Assembly (NCBI GenBank): GCA_964017185.1
Contig: OZ024872.1
Location: 42,414,188-42,478,187 of the forward strand
From: Rugalucina vietnamica
Taxonomy: Eukaryota; Mollusca; Bivalvia; Lucinida; Lucinidae
Direction of reading: 5' to 3'
Length of the DNA: 64,000 nt
Shown here: in pieces, positions 11,874 through 22,704 of the stretch
Numbering within the stretch: the first letter of the stretch is position 1
Layout of the letters: the number at the start of each line of letters is the position of its first letter
Position numbers and translations under genes: made by a program
Notes under the pieces: generated by a model
The model's input: the letters and a program-made list of their open reading frames with translations, nothing else
Databases searched by the model: none
Told to the model about the DNA's origin: nothing

Positions 11874-12610
11874 AGCTCACCTGAGCCGTTAGGCTCACAA
11901 GGTGTGCTTATAGAATACCCATGCTCCGTCGTCCGCAGTTGTGCACAATGTTCAAACGTCTTGGAGCATCCTTAGGAAGGGGTAAGCAAAGTTTGTATAA
12001 ATGGTCCATGTCACTTGACCAAGATGGCCGACATGGCTACAAATAGCAAAAACATTAAAAAAATCTTCTCCAGAACCAGAATGCCTATGATTTTGAAACT
12101 TGGCATGAAGCATCAGACAATGAATCTAAAAATTTTGTATAAATCATGACCTTGACCTATTGCCCATGCATTTGAGTGGGAAAAATTAGTAAAATGTAAC
12201 TTAATGGGGGGAAACTTGCTGGGAGTATGCAAATGGACAGAAGATTTATGTTTATGAAAAACAAAATGACCCCAGGGGGTTGTCTGCCCCTGCCCCGGGG
12301 CTATATACATGTATATGACCATAATAGTCAAACACTATCTTCTCTGAAACCGCTTGGCCAAATAAAGCCAAACTTTATGTGGCGCATCATTTGATAGAGG
12401 GAATGAAACTTTGTATAAAAGGCCAAGGTCTTTAGAAACGGAAGGCCTATGATTTTGAAACTTGACATGAAGCATCAGGGAATGGAGCTCTACAAAGTTT
12501 ATATAAATCATGACCTTCGGATGACCTTGACCTATTTAATTGCAAGGTCAACTTGGGTCGCGTATCCCAGATCTCAGGTGAGCGTTTACAGGACCATTAC
12601 TCCTCTGGTT
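11874..12610 (+). repeat. Hairpin-ended AGCTCACCTGAG repeat, subfamily A, copy 1
   Basis: Begins AGCTCACCTGAGCCGTTAGGCT and ends CTCAGGTGAGCGTTTACAGGACC...CCTCTGGTT, the same borders as the copies at 23211 and 25451. It has about 1.5 internal units with the landmark phrases 'accaagatggccg', 'gaaacttggcatgaagcat' and 'gaccttgacct'. No coding capacity. Confidence 0.85.
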
Positions 12611-12787
12611 TGGTTAACTGATAACAAAAAGAAATGAAATACCGGTGCTTTTTATGTCGATTATTTTGCTCTCATTCTAATGATTAAATGCGTAACCACA
12701 TTGTTGACACAGACTTAAACCACATATGCACTGAATGCAGTGTTCAGGGGCAAGAAAGGTATCAACATACCTCACATAATGTTAATA

Positions 12788-14287
12788 AGAGCTGTCGCAA
12801 GACAGCGTAGCTCGCCTGACTTGTGCTTTGCCACTACATCTGTTAAAATCTATGACCCATGACCTTGACCTCAAGGTCACTCAGGTGGGTCCTGATGGTA
12901 CAACATAAAACTTCAGACCAATGCAAAGTATCAACTTGATCAATCTACATGTTCAAGAGATATAGACTTATAAAAAACATTAACCAAAACTTAAACACAA
13001 AACTTCCAAGTCTGTGACCCTGACCTCAAGGCCATCCAGGTGAGTTGTGATGTACAGCATAAAACCTGAGACCAATATCTATCAACATGCAAGTATCAAC
13101 TTTATCCATCAACATGTTCAAGAGATTTAGACTTTAACCAAAAAATTTAACACAAAATTCCTAAGTCTGTGACCTTGACCTCAAGGTCACCCAGGGTAGG
13201 TCATGATGGTACTGCATAAAACTTCAGACCAATATCTACCAACATGCAAAATATCAACTCGATCAATCAACATGGTCAAGAGATGTAGACTTACAAAAAC
13301 TTAAATCAAAAACTTAAACACAAAATTTCTAAGTCTGTGACCTTGACCTCAAGGTCACCGAGAGTGGGTCGTGATGGTACTGCATAAAACTTCAGACCAA
13401 TATCTAGCAACATGCAAAGTATCAACTCAATCCATCAATATGGTCAAGAGATGTAGACTTACAAAAACTTTAACCAAAAACTTAAACACAAAATTTCTAA
13501 GTCCATGACCTTGACCTCAAGGTCACCCAGGGTGGGTCATGATGGCACTGCATAAAACTTCAGACCAATATCTAGCAACATGCAAAGTATCAACTCAATA
13601 CATCAATATGATCAAGAGATATAGACTTACAAAAACTTTAACCAAAAACTTATTAAAACACAAAATTTCTAAGTCCGTGACCTTGACCTCAAGGTCACCC
13701 AGGGTGGGTCATGATGGCACTGCATAAAACTTCAGACCAATATCTAGCAACATGCAAAGTATCAACTCAATACATCAATATGATCAAGAGATATAGACTT
13801 ACAAAAACTTTAACCAAAAACTTATTAAAACACAAAATTTCTAAGTCCGTGACCTTGACCTCAAGGTCACCCAGGGTGGGTCATGATGGTACTGCGTAAA
13901 ACTTCAGACCAATATCTAGCAACATGCAAAGTATCAACTCGATCGATCAATATGGTCAAGAGATATAGACTTACAAAAACTTTAACCAAAAACTTATTAA
14001 AATACAAAATTTCTAAGTCCGTGACCTTGAGGTCGTCCGTGACCTTGACCTCAAGGTCACCCAGGGTGGGTCATGATGGTACTGCGTAAAACTTCAGACC
14101 AATATCTAGCAACATGCAAAGTATCAACTTGATCCATCAACATGGTCAAGAGATATAGACTTATAAAAAACTTCAACCGAAAGTGTGACGCGGACGTAAA
14201 CATACACGTACACGTACACGTAAACGTAAACGGGGACGACCGAGGTGACTACAATAGCTCTATGCACTTCGTGCAGGCGAGCTAAAA
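12788..14287 (+). repeat. Hairpin-ended element with a core of 165-172 bp tandem repeats
   Basis: The left end AGAGCTGTCGCAAGACAGCGTAGCTCGCCTG contains the hairpin GCTGTC-GCAA-GACAGC. The right end GCACTTCGTGCAGGCGAGCTA is a related hairpin in opposite orientation. Between them lie about seven to eight units of 165-172 bp; the best conserved are exactly 172 bp apart at 13539, 13711 and 13883. Nearly every unit carries the near-palindrome TGACCTTGACCTCAAGGTCA. Short frames of 62-68 aa repeating through the units are by-products. The layout (terminal hairpins around a core tandem array) recalls the pearl/Helitron-derived elements described in bivalves, but CT-RR Helitron ends were not identified. 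Confidence 0.8.
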
Positions 14288-14689
14288 ACCATCCGTACGC
14301 TGTCTTGCTTTCTGTTAATTAGGACGCAATGGGCGGTGATGCAAAAATATTCCTGCGAATGACCCACATTTTCTTCATATACAATGCTGCAATCTCAACA
14401 TGCAGTTTAGGAGGGAATAAAAATCACGATTAAAAGGAAACAATTCTGGAAATCCTTTGGGGTATGAATAGAGCAATTTATTACTGATTAAATAGCATTG
14501 AAATATTTTCGATATCTATATTCAGATAAAAAAATTTTTACTTGGAAACGCGAGTAACAAAAGTTTGTTTATCTTTTTTTGGTCATGTAATGCGGAACGG
14601 GAAGGGCGTGAATCGGATTTCTTTTCTTAACCGCGATTACGCATTTAAAGGTTTGTTAGCCGTGATGAATATCATGATATATTTGGTAC

Positions 14690-15245
14690 GGGCGAAATCC
14701 CAACTATATAGAAAGTCATGTGATAAGACGGTCTCACAACATGGAAAAGATTTGTTAAGCTTTTGCAAAGTATATTCAGTGGTTTATATGAATGATCGTT
14801 GTGGTAACGATTTGAAAGGTTCATTTACTTACATTTCGCAACAAGGCTGTAGCCTCATAGATTATATTCTGTGCTCTCCGGACTTGTTAGTTGTTACCCT
14901 TTGTTTTGGATTTTAAATCTGAAACTAGAACAGAGTCGAAACATTTGCCTGTTAGTGTGAACTTTAGAAATTATATAACATTTGAAAGTACCATGACAGG
15001 AACCAATAATCCGGGTCTATCTCGTACACGATTCATTTTTTCTAGTCCCAATCGTGAAATTTTCAAACAAAATTTATTCACAAATGAACAGCTATTATAT
15101 TTCATGAACAAAATCGAGGATAGCAAAGAAAGCATAGATTTTATAGCACAAATGTTTGTTAGCTGTGTTTGCGAAGCTAGTGTACAATCAAAATTAAACA
15201 TAAAACACAGAAAAAATCAACCTTGGTTTGACCAACAGTGTATAT
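14690..15245 (+). pseudogene. LINE ORF2, endonuclease C-terminus and linker
   Basis: Resumes the ORF2 broken at 11120. RKSCDKTVSQHGKDLLSFCK, then GSFTYISQQGCSLIDYILCS near 14815-14878, match the C-terminal part of APE endonucleases (G-x-FT...S-x-IDYIL-S). The frame shifts near 14890 and continues NREIFKQNLFTNEQLLYF... to KHRKNQPWFDQQC at 15240, where the GATACGAT-rich element begins. Confidence 0.7.
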
Positions 15246-15248
15246 TAT

Positions 15249-16420
15249 GCGGCTTTCACACTAGAGCACGATCTGTTACGAATACCACGATTGACAAATC
15301 GCAGCTAATCGGGACATTTTGCCAAAATTTGACGTTCTGATACGAGTCGTTGCGTTTGGATACGATCTGTTGCGATCTGATACGATAGGGTGGCGATCGG
15401 TCAAAATCTGGTGACACGATATTGGTCCCGGATAGATACGATTAGTTGCGATCCGATAAGATTATTACGATTAAACCCCGATACTAATGCGATCTGACAC
15501 GATTATCACGATACTTGACCGCGATTTGATACGAGCTGATACGCTTAGATGCGTTCTGGTACGAGTCTCAAGAACTGATACGATATGTTAAGATAATTTA
15601 CGATTGTTGGCTTGATTTTTGGTGATTGTGGCCACGATTGTGTCACGATGAGACCGCGATTGGTATATTTACTTCGAAAACAAACATATACCTCATAACG
15701 TTTTTAATCTCTGAAGACGAAACAACATTGATGATGGAGGAGCAGAGAATGACGAGAATGCGACATGTGCATTATTAATGCCTTATCTTTCCCCTTTCCA
15801 TCCCTGTCTCTGCTGCCATTTCCTGGCATCCTTCAGACTACGAATTAATACTGAAAAGGACCACATTGTTATTTACTTCCCTGTTGTTGATCAAGGAATA
15901 AAAGTTATCTTGCCCGATGTATTTAATGTATTGATAATTCGTAACAGATCGTTAGCATCAGTGGCAAAAGCGTGGCTTGTCGTGTCTCATCGCATTTACT
16001 CGTATCAGATCGTATCCTATCGGAATTCATTTGCATCGCCTCGTAGTTTATCGGGCCAGACTTTTTTTCTCGAATCGTAACAGACCGTAACAAATCGTAG
16101 GAGATCGCAACTCATCTCAACAGATCGCGGTGTTTTGGTCGATCCCGACCACCGCGATTTAGGAACAAGATGAGATACGATTTGTTGCGATTTGTTACGA
16201 TGTCATACGATCTGATGCGATGGTCACGATAGTCCCACCAATCGTGGTAATCGTGGCAAAATTTTTGGCAGCCAAAAATTTTTCCACGATTAGCCCGATT
16301 ATCACGATTGATATCAAGATGTGATGCGATCTGATAAGATTGGATACGATAGTCCCGATTGGTCCACGATGAAGACCACGATACCAATCGTGGTCGAATC
16401 GTGGTAAGTGTGAAAGCTGC
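15249..16420. mobile_element. GATACGAT-rich non-autonomous TIR element
   Basis: The ends GCGGCTTTCACACT (15249) and the reverse complement of GTGTGAAAGCTGC (to 16420) form TIRs. A TA just outside each end is compatible with a TA target duplication. The first half (15280-15660) is filled with GATACGAT, TGCGATCTGATACGAT and CACGAT variants; the last half (15960-16410) holds the inverted form (ATCGTATC, CGTATCAGATCG). The centre (about 15670-15960) is unrelated. No transposase frame exists. It sits inside LINE ORF2 between the WFDQQC and KDKYKLL segments. Confidence 0.75.
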
Positions 16421-17148
16421 ATAAAAAAGACAAGTATAAACTTTTACGAAAGTTCGGACATTCCTATTCGGAGGTTGACCGTTGTTATTACCGGCAAGCT
16501 CGAAACGGCTTTAAACAAACATTACATGTGCTGAGAAAAAAAATGAACTATCAAGCGAAAAAATTGGACGATTTTATTTCTTCTATTAATGACCAGAAAT
16601 CGTTTTGGTCAAAACTAAAGAAAATGGCGAATAAATCAGTCCTTGCGGGTAATATCTCTAACGAAGAGTGGGAACGGCATTTTGAGTCGTTATTTAACGA
16701 AGGCATAGATACAGGAGAGGTAATAAATGATGAACATATTTACGAAGATGTACAGTTAGATGATGTACAGGCTCAATTTTTAATGGGGAGATAACTGATG
16801 ACGAGATTTTGAAAGCAGTTAAGTCCCTTAAATTGGGCAAGTCAGCGGGACTTGATGGGTTGGTACCAGAAATGTTTGTATATGGCATTGAATATATACT
16901 CCCATTGATCAATAGGTTTTAGCACCGGTGACTTCCCTGAGTCATGGGGAAATTCTATTCTTGTCCCCGTACATAAAAAGGGCAGTTTGGATTCGCCCGA
17001 TAATTTATCGCATTGCAAAGCATTTTCAGTAAATTGTATACTTCCATTTTAAATAGAAGATTATCATTTTTTGCAAAAATGTATGACAAAATATCAGAAA
17101 ATTAGGCTGGATTCAGAGAGGGATATTCTACCATTGATAGTGTCTTCA
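16421..17148 (+). pseudogene. LINE ORF2, linker and N-terminal RT
   Basis: Reads KYKLLRKFGHSYSEVDRCYY, QKSFWSKLKK, NEEWERHFESLFNE, then after a shift near 16790 KAVKSLKLGKSAGLDGLVPE (RT motif 1 region), FPESWGNSILVPVHKKGSLD (motif 2) and GFREGYSTIDSVFIL. The order is that of LINE reverse transcriptases. The frame is broken by at least three shifts or stops and by the Penelope-like insertion. Confidence 0.75.
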
Positions 17149-17696
17149 TTCTTTTGCTCCGGAGTTAGTAGGTTATTCGGCGCCAAGGGATCTCCATCGT
17201 CGGGCAGCTTACTCAATCTGTGAGTCCTGGTTTTTGATTCATCAGGATGTGTATCATGATTTATTTGCTTGTTCTTGATGATTCATTGACTAGTTAGAGA
17301 TTCACCACGAGGACCGAAGAACTAACCAAATGTTATGAACCACTGCAGAAGCTGAGGGTGAGGTTAGGCGCCTGTAAAACCGGTTTAAGCCCGCCAGTAA
17401 CTTTGTGTTACTGATCGTTCCAAGGCGATACTTATGTGGTGGTTCTTTTTGGTTTATGTCTTGGTGTTTAAATTTTTTGTGCTGTTGGCGCCTTATGTGT
17501 GTTTTCATAGTTTTAGTTAAGTTAAGGTAACTGAGTGGCCACCTATTGGGAAAATAGCTGCTCATTCGGCTTACGATATGTTTCACGGTATAAGTACCTG
17601 CTTGTTAGTTTTGTTTTTACCACCTCGATTTTTAGAGTGGGAATCTTTTTCTGATTGCGCATTTTCCTGATCTTTGCCTACTTGTACCTTTTCATA
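17143..17696 (+). mobile_element. 5'-truncated Penelope-like 3' end inserted in LINE ORF2
   Basis: Matches the reverse complement of 1-250 nearly base for base (CCACTGCAGAAGCTGAGGGTGAGGTTAGG). It ends with the family's terminal block TTGCCTACTTGTACCTTTT, seen inverted as AAAAGGTACAAGTAGGCAA at 31.3 kb. Flanks TTCATTCT and TTCATACT form an 8-bp imperfect target duplication. Removing it joins GFREGYSTIDSVFIL to NAFVDKYLSKKGNK of the LINE RT. Confidence 0.8.
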
Positions 17697-18967
17697 CTAA
17701 ACGCATTTGTTGATAAATATCTAAGCAAGAAGGGTAATAAACTTTACGTAGCCTTCGTCGATTTCAGGACGGCCTTTGATTCTATAAATCGGGGAAAGTT
17801 ATGGCAAGTGCTGAGAAATACCGGCATCGCTGGTAAATTATACACTGCGATTCAAAGTACATACAACTCGGTATATCCTGTGTACGCACAAATGGTTCTT
17901 TCACAAACTTTTTCGAGTGTCCAACTGGTCTCAAACAGGGCTGTTTGTGGAGCCCTGTTTTATTTTCAGTTTTTATAGAAAAAACTAGTTGATAAACTGA
18001 TAGAAAGCGGAATAAGAGGCTTACAGTTTATTAAGATTCTGCTATTGTTGTTTGCAGACGATGTTATATTATTATCAGACACCATAATCGGACTGCAAAG
18101 ACAGCTATCGATTCTAGGTTACTTTTGTGATGATTATCATATAGAAGTTAATACTGGTAAAACTAAAGTTCTCGTCTTTAGAAACGGCGGGAATCTAGCT
18201 AGGCGGGAAAAATGGACATATAAAAATACTAACCTAGAAGTTGTAAATGGTTTTCATTATGTTGGTCTATTGTTTACTACACAAATGCCCTTGAATCGTA
18301 TGGTAGCGGATCTAGCGTTGAAAGGGAAAAAAACCATAGTCTGTATTCTTTCAACATTAAACACTTATGGAACTTTGTTTAAGACGGTAGTTTTCATACT
18401 GTTTGATGTAAAAAATTGCCCCTGTACGTTTTATGGGACAGAGCTATGGGGTACAAAAATGTATGACAGTTTAGAATATGTACATAAATATGCATGTAAA
18501 CGTTTCTTAAATGTAAATTCCAAAGTATGTAACAGTTTTGCCTTGGGTGATTGCGGACGTTTCCCACTACACATCCAAACTCAAAAACGAGTATTGAAAT
18601 ATTGGCTGAAACTATTACATCTCCCTGATCACAGATATGTTAAAAAAGCTTATAACTTGTTGTTCTTTTTCTAGTCTGCTGGTCAAGAAAACTGGGCTTC
18701 CAGAGTTAAACGAATGTTACACATAAATGGTTTTGGATATGTGTGGAAAAATCAGCATGTAGTTAACGAAAATGAATTCCTTAGATCTTTTACTCAAAGG
18801 CTTCAATGTCAATTTTTACAGAAATGGTCAGACTGCATAAATAACTCTTCTAAGCTGGTTCTTTATAAGCAATTTAAGCCAAATTTTGGTTGTGAATATT
18901 ATCTTGACGTTGTTGCTATACGGAAATTTAGAGATGCTTTGGCAACCTTCAGGTCTGGGTCACTAGG
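17697..18967 (+). pseudogene. LINE ORF2, RT catalytic palm to thumb
   Basis: Contains YVAFVDFRTAFDSINRGKLW near 17745-17805 (motif A, catalytic Asp), a frame break near 17950-18040, then LLFADDVILLS at 18045 (the FADD box, two catalytic Asp), VNTGKTKVLVF and YKNTNLEVVNGFHYVGLLFT. The long frame 18045-18674 (209 aa) includes KYACKRFLNV and ALGDCGRFPLHIQTQKRVLK. The next frame, 18714-18980, continues to FRSGSLG, where a MITE interrupts. This is the largest intact piece of the element. Confidence 0.8.
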
Positions 18968-19190
18968 GAGGCTTGTTTAGGGGGTAGGCAATATCCCATA
19001 TCCCAAAATAAACCATCCAAAATATCCCATATCCCAAACTTAATTTAACTCGTATCCAAAAATAAATTCCAATATCCCATATCCCAAAATTCCTGAATAT
19101 CCCATATCCCAAAATAAAAAACACAAATATCCCAGTATCCCTTAAAAATAGGCCAATATCCCGTATCCCAAAATACCCTATACAAGCCTC
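18968..19190. mobile_element. Small MITE filled with ATATCCC repeats
   Basis: The ends GAGGCTTGTTTAGGG and the reverse complement of CCCTATACAAGCCTC are TIRs with one mismatch. It is flanked by ACTAGG on both sides (TCACTAGG if the end bases are shared), so a 6-8 bp duplication. The interior is about seven degenerate copies of AATATCCCATATCCCAAAAT. Removing it leaves the LINE frame intact: SGSLG joins LEIEKGRYPTPRIPRQ. Confidence 0.85.
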
Positions 19191-19640
19191 ACTAGGATTA
19201 GAAATAGAAAAGGGTCGTTATCCAACGCCTCGAATCCCAAGACAAGATAGAATCTGTAAAGTTTGCACTTCGCAAGAAGTGGAAGATGAGTACCGTTTCT
19301 TACTCTTGTATAATGCATACCTAGACATTCGGCAAAACTTTATACGTGCTAAATTCTATACAGCCCCGAACAAGCATAACTTTTATGTTCTAATGCCTAC
19401 AAGATCTTATGACTATATATTAGCACTAGCTAACTATGTGTGTCATGCATTTGAGAAGTGGAAGCTTATGTTAAATTGACTTTTTTCATCATCGTGTGAC
19501 TGTTTATTGTAACATTGAATATGTATATTATACTTTCTATGTTCATATATGTTGCATGTGCGTCTGTATTGTATTATACTCTTCTTTGTGTAATCGGCCG
19601 GTGGCATTAATCACTATTAAATAAAGTTTCAAAATATCCA
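19191..19640 (+). pseudogene. LINE ORF2 C-terminus and 3' UTR
   Basis: Reads LEIEKGRYPTPRIPRQDRIC then KVCTSQEVEDEYRFLLLYNAY. This is the usual C-terminal C-x2-C-x(8-9)-H-x4-C knuckle, but the His and last Cys positions are Arg and Tyr here. It ends ANYVCHAFEKWKLMLN at 19479. The UTR runs to an AATAAAGTTTCAAAATATC tail near 19620-19640, marking the element's 3' end. Confidence 0.75.
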
Positions 19641-20374
19641 CAAAAGCTTTCGAATTTAATGGGAAATTCCCAACCGAACCCCCTGGTGAAATAATGTCAT
19701 TTGGCGTGTCACCAGTAAACTATTCAGATTCAGAAAGATTAAGGTGGTATACATAGAAAATCATAAGTATCTTGGCTACTGATAGACCTATAATATAGTA
19801 CTTTGAAAACGCACCACTATAAATTGGCCGCAATGATGATTATTTCTTTAAGAATACTGTATATTTTGGCAAAAATATTGTCGAACAGAAAAGTACCATC
19901 AATCTGCTTAAATTTCATACCAAAACCGAAACGTCAACGCTAGTTATTATGTCATACAGTATGATTTCAAACGTTACCGAAAATTTAACAATAAGAAACT
20001 ATGAGGACGAAAACTATTCATCAGGTCCATTATAATTTCTGGACAGAAACACCAAAAGCCAAGCACATGCTGTTAGTTGTCTTTCAATTACTTTAAAACT
20101 GTGATGATTACGTCACTTTAACGTTTACGAAGAAACCTTTATTTTTTGCGTGTAAAATGAAACGAATGCAAAAGTTTTCAAAGTGAGGCGTTTTCAAGGT
20201 CCTTTAGTGTATCAGATGATTCCTTCGACAATGCTCTTTAACCATGTGCATGTGTTCTGGTATAGAAATCATCAGTGGTTTTTGTTGTATGGATATTAAT
20301 AAGATCTTTATAAATTATAGAACAAAAAAAGCAAAAAAATGAAAGGATATATCAACGAAATTGCTTTTACCCGC
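19641..20374. other. Intergenic, one 33-bp shared repeat
   Basis: GGCGTGTCACCAGTAAACTATTCAGATTCAGAA at about 19692-19725 closely matches 56184-56216. Nothing else recognised. Confidence 0.4.
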
Positions 20375-21025
20375 TCTTTAGGTACTTAAACCATGAAAAC
20401 ATATCGTAAGCAGAATGAGCGGCTATTTGCCTAGTCCGACAATCGGGCTTCCGTTCCGTTCACTTCATTTATTTTGTCGGTCATGAACTCTAATGACGCC
20501 CGAATGGCGTATGTTTCATTTTGGATCAAAATTTCACCCAGTGCCCATTCATCGAACAAAGCTGGAGAGAATGGTACCCGGCTCGGAGGCGGCGGACGAC
20601 TTGTAGATCTGCAGTTACTATTTGCCCAATAGGTTACCTCGACTTAACTAAATATATATATGAAAGCATACACAAGGCTGACCGAAGGATTTTTTGAGTT
20701 GGAACCAAAATTTCTTGCATGAGAGTTGCTTAGTTACTTTGCTAGAGGTGCGCATTAAATCTCTGCCCGGATTTTTTATCCATTTTTGTACACAGGAATC
20801 TACAAGTCGGACAAAGCTGGAGAGAATACATAAGGCACAAACAGTTTTAACACGAAGACATAAAGCAACTAGAACCAAGACAGAAGTATCGCATTGGAAC
20901 GATCAGTAATAAAAAATACTGGCGGGCTTAAATCGACATGCACCTAACCTCACCCTCAGCTTCTGCAGTGGCTCACAACATTTAGTTAGTTGTTCGGTCC
21001 TCGTGGTGAATCTTTAAGTAGTCAA
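20375..21025 (-). mobile_element. Penelope-like 3' end with two nested insertions
   Basis: Family landmarks in order: AGGTACTTAAACCATGAAAA, ATATCGTAAGCAGAATGAGC, then CCCAATAGGTTACC, then GAAGTATCGCATTGGAACGA and CTCACCCTCAGCTTCTGCAG. It is broken by 20432-20617 (186 bp; perfect 9-bp duplication CTATTTGCC) and by 20679-20825 (147 bp; duplication ATACACAAGGC/ATACATAAGGC). Both insertions share the phrase 'acaaagctggagagaat', so they may be related. Confidence 0.8.
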
Positions 21026-21036
21026 AGAATACTGAG

Positions 21037-21500
21037 ATGATGCGGGAACTATTGCAAACATTTCAATTTACCACAGTACAGACGTTAATTCAGAAGAGGG
21101 TGAGATGCTCTCAGATTCAGCATTTGTTACAAGAAAAAGGCAGATTAGTGAAAGAGAAGGGAAATCTTATTAGAGACGTCAAGTCATCTAGAACAGACGC
21201 GACGTATGCTGTACCTAATCAACAGACAAAGAACTATCTACAACGCCTTACGAAAAAATGAGATGATATTCAGATGGATCTTTATAAGACAACAACAGAG
21301 CTAGATGTTTTTAAAATCAAAGCTTGAAACGGAACATTTGTGTGGCGCCAAAAGCCTGATGATATGACAAGTTGAAATGATATACTAAGTATGAGTCGGT
21401 ACAATAGAAGATAATGTTATCAATGGAAAACGAAGAGATTTTGAAACTCAAAAACAGCAAGAGGAAGTTAAAGAAGCAAATAGAAAAACTTCCGTCTGAG
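21037..21500 (+). pseudogene. Possible degenerate coiled-coil ORF
   Basis: The frame from 21037 reads MMRELLQTFQFTTVQTLIQK, then HLLQEKGRLVKEKGNLIRDV, and stops at 21261. Similar Lys/Glu/Gln-rich text follows in other frames (DDIQMDLYKTTTELDVF; LKNSKRKLKKQIEKLP near 21446-21490). Composition suggests a decayed coiled-coil protein, possibly retroelement-derived. No family recognised. Confidence 0.25.
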
Positions 21501-21539
21501 ATCTTATCGTTAAACTACATGTACATGGGTCAAAAGCCG

Positions 21540-22700
21540 ATGATGGCTATTCTTTCATAAATTATAAATATAATTACAATCCGTTAACCATGATTTCTTA
21601 TGGAATCTTTGAAACTCGATCTGCAAGTTTTATATACAGAGAAAAGATCTATACTCATACTTCTATATTAACAAATTCTTCCAGTTGTCTATTTCTTGTC
21701 GGTGACGATTGTTCAAAAAAAAAAAAAAGAAGAAAAGTTGTCAATTTATTTTTGGATATCGCAGGGGTATATTAATAACTGATCGCACTGGTATATTGTA
21801 CGTAAACCAGATCTATATCTCCTATTTTCCAAGATTTTTCTCCGATTTCTTATGTTTTTTCATTAATTTTCGTGAAAAAGCGAATTCAATGATTTGATTA
21901 ACAAGTATTAAGATTAAATTGTTAGGCCAATGCACTACTAGACAATTGATATTATAAAACTAACCATTGGTGGGATATGAGTATTTTTGTAAGTTTAGTC
22001 TATACAACACATTCTTTAGAATCACATTAGGGATAGGGGTAGAAATTTTGTAATTTAACAGTAAACAAATGTGTTCAATGTTGAGGACAATATTTTATGG
22101 CATTAAAGTGGTCCCTCTGACCACACTGGAAGCCATGAGATTGTGTCCCAGGGATGCAAGATAGATCTTACAACCCATCCAAAACCTTGCAATGACAATA
22201 GTTTTTTCCTAATTGTTCCTCGATTTTCGACATTTTTATTTACATTCATGAATATGCAAATGAGAAAAATATTCGCATAGTTCCATGACATCAATAAATA
22301 TCATATGATATGACTGGTTCAATAACAAAGTGTCACAATGATAGTTTGGGCCTGAAATTAGTTCATTAATGGATTTTTAACAATTTTCTGTCTTATGAAT
22401 GTTTTCATTTAAATTCATGAATATGCAAATTAGATATTTTGCGTAACTACCATAATATGCAAGGGCTATGTTTAAGCTTTGAAATGAGACTAGTTTCAAT
22501 GGCTAAGGATAAGTTACAACAGGATATGATCAATTTTGTATGTACACCCCTGCTCAAAAATCACGTTAACGGCTGCCATGGAAACCATGCATTTTTTCAT
22601 AAAGCAAATGAATTTATCTTGGAGGAAAAACATTCTTTGCATTTCTGGAGTCCGTATGAACGATTAATTGTTCTTGGGGGGTCCAAGGTAAGTCAAATTA
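21540..22700. other. AT-rich sequence with a two-unit degenerate repeat
   Basis: TTCATGAATATGCAAAT occurs at about 22246-22262 and 22416-22432 in similar contexts, each with a POU-type octamer ATGCAAAT. The 22439-22717 frame has no recognisable motif. Confidence 0.4.
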
Positions 22701-22704
22701 GCTT

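Larger units (their letters stand above)
11121..14662. mobile_element. Mutator-like non-autonomous element with long TIRs
   Basis: The left end CGGCTAGCAAACCTTTAAAT and the reverse complement of the right end CGGCTAACAAACCTTTAAAT begin inverted repeats that can be followed, with divergence, for about 270-300 bp on each side (to about 11390 and from about 14350). The flanks TCATGAATA (11112-11120) and TGATGAATA (14663-14671) are a 9-bp target duplication matching at 8 of 9. Long TIRs with a 9-bp duplication fit the Mutator superfamily. No transposase frame is present. The interior is mostly two further repeat elements (11874-12610 and 12788-14287). The insertion splits the LINE endonuclease. 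Confidence 0.65.

Noticed and set aside
13539..14089. Three near-identical 62-68 aa frames starting MMALHKTSDQYLA
   Set aside because: They repeat because the 172-bp satellite repeats; 172 is not a multiple of three, so the frame cannot run through the array, and there is no start or stop context of a gene.
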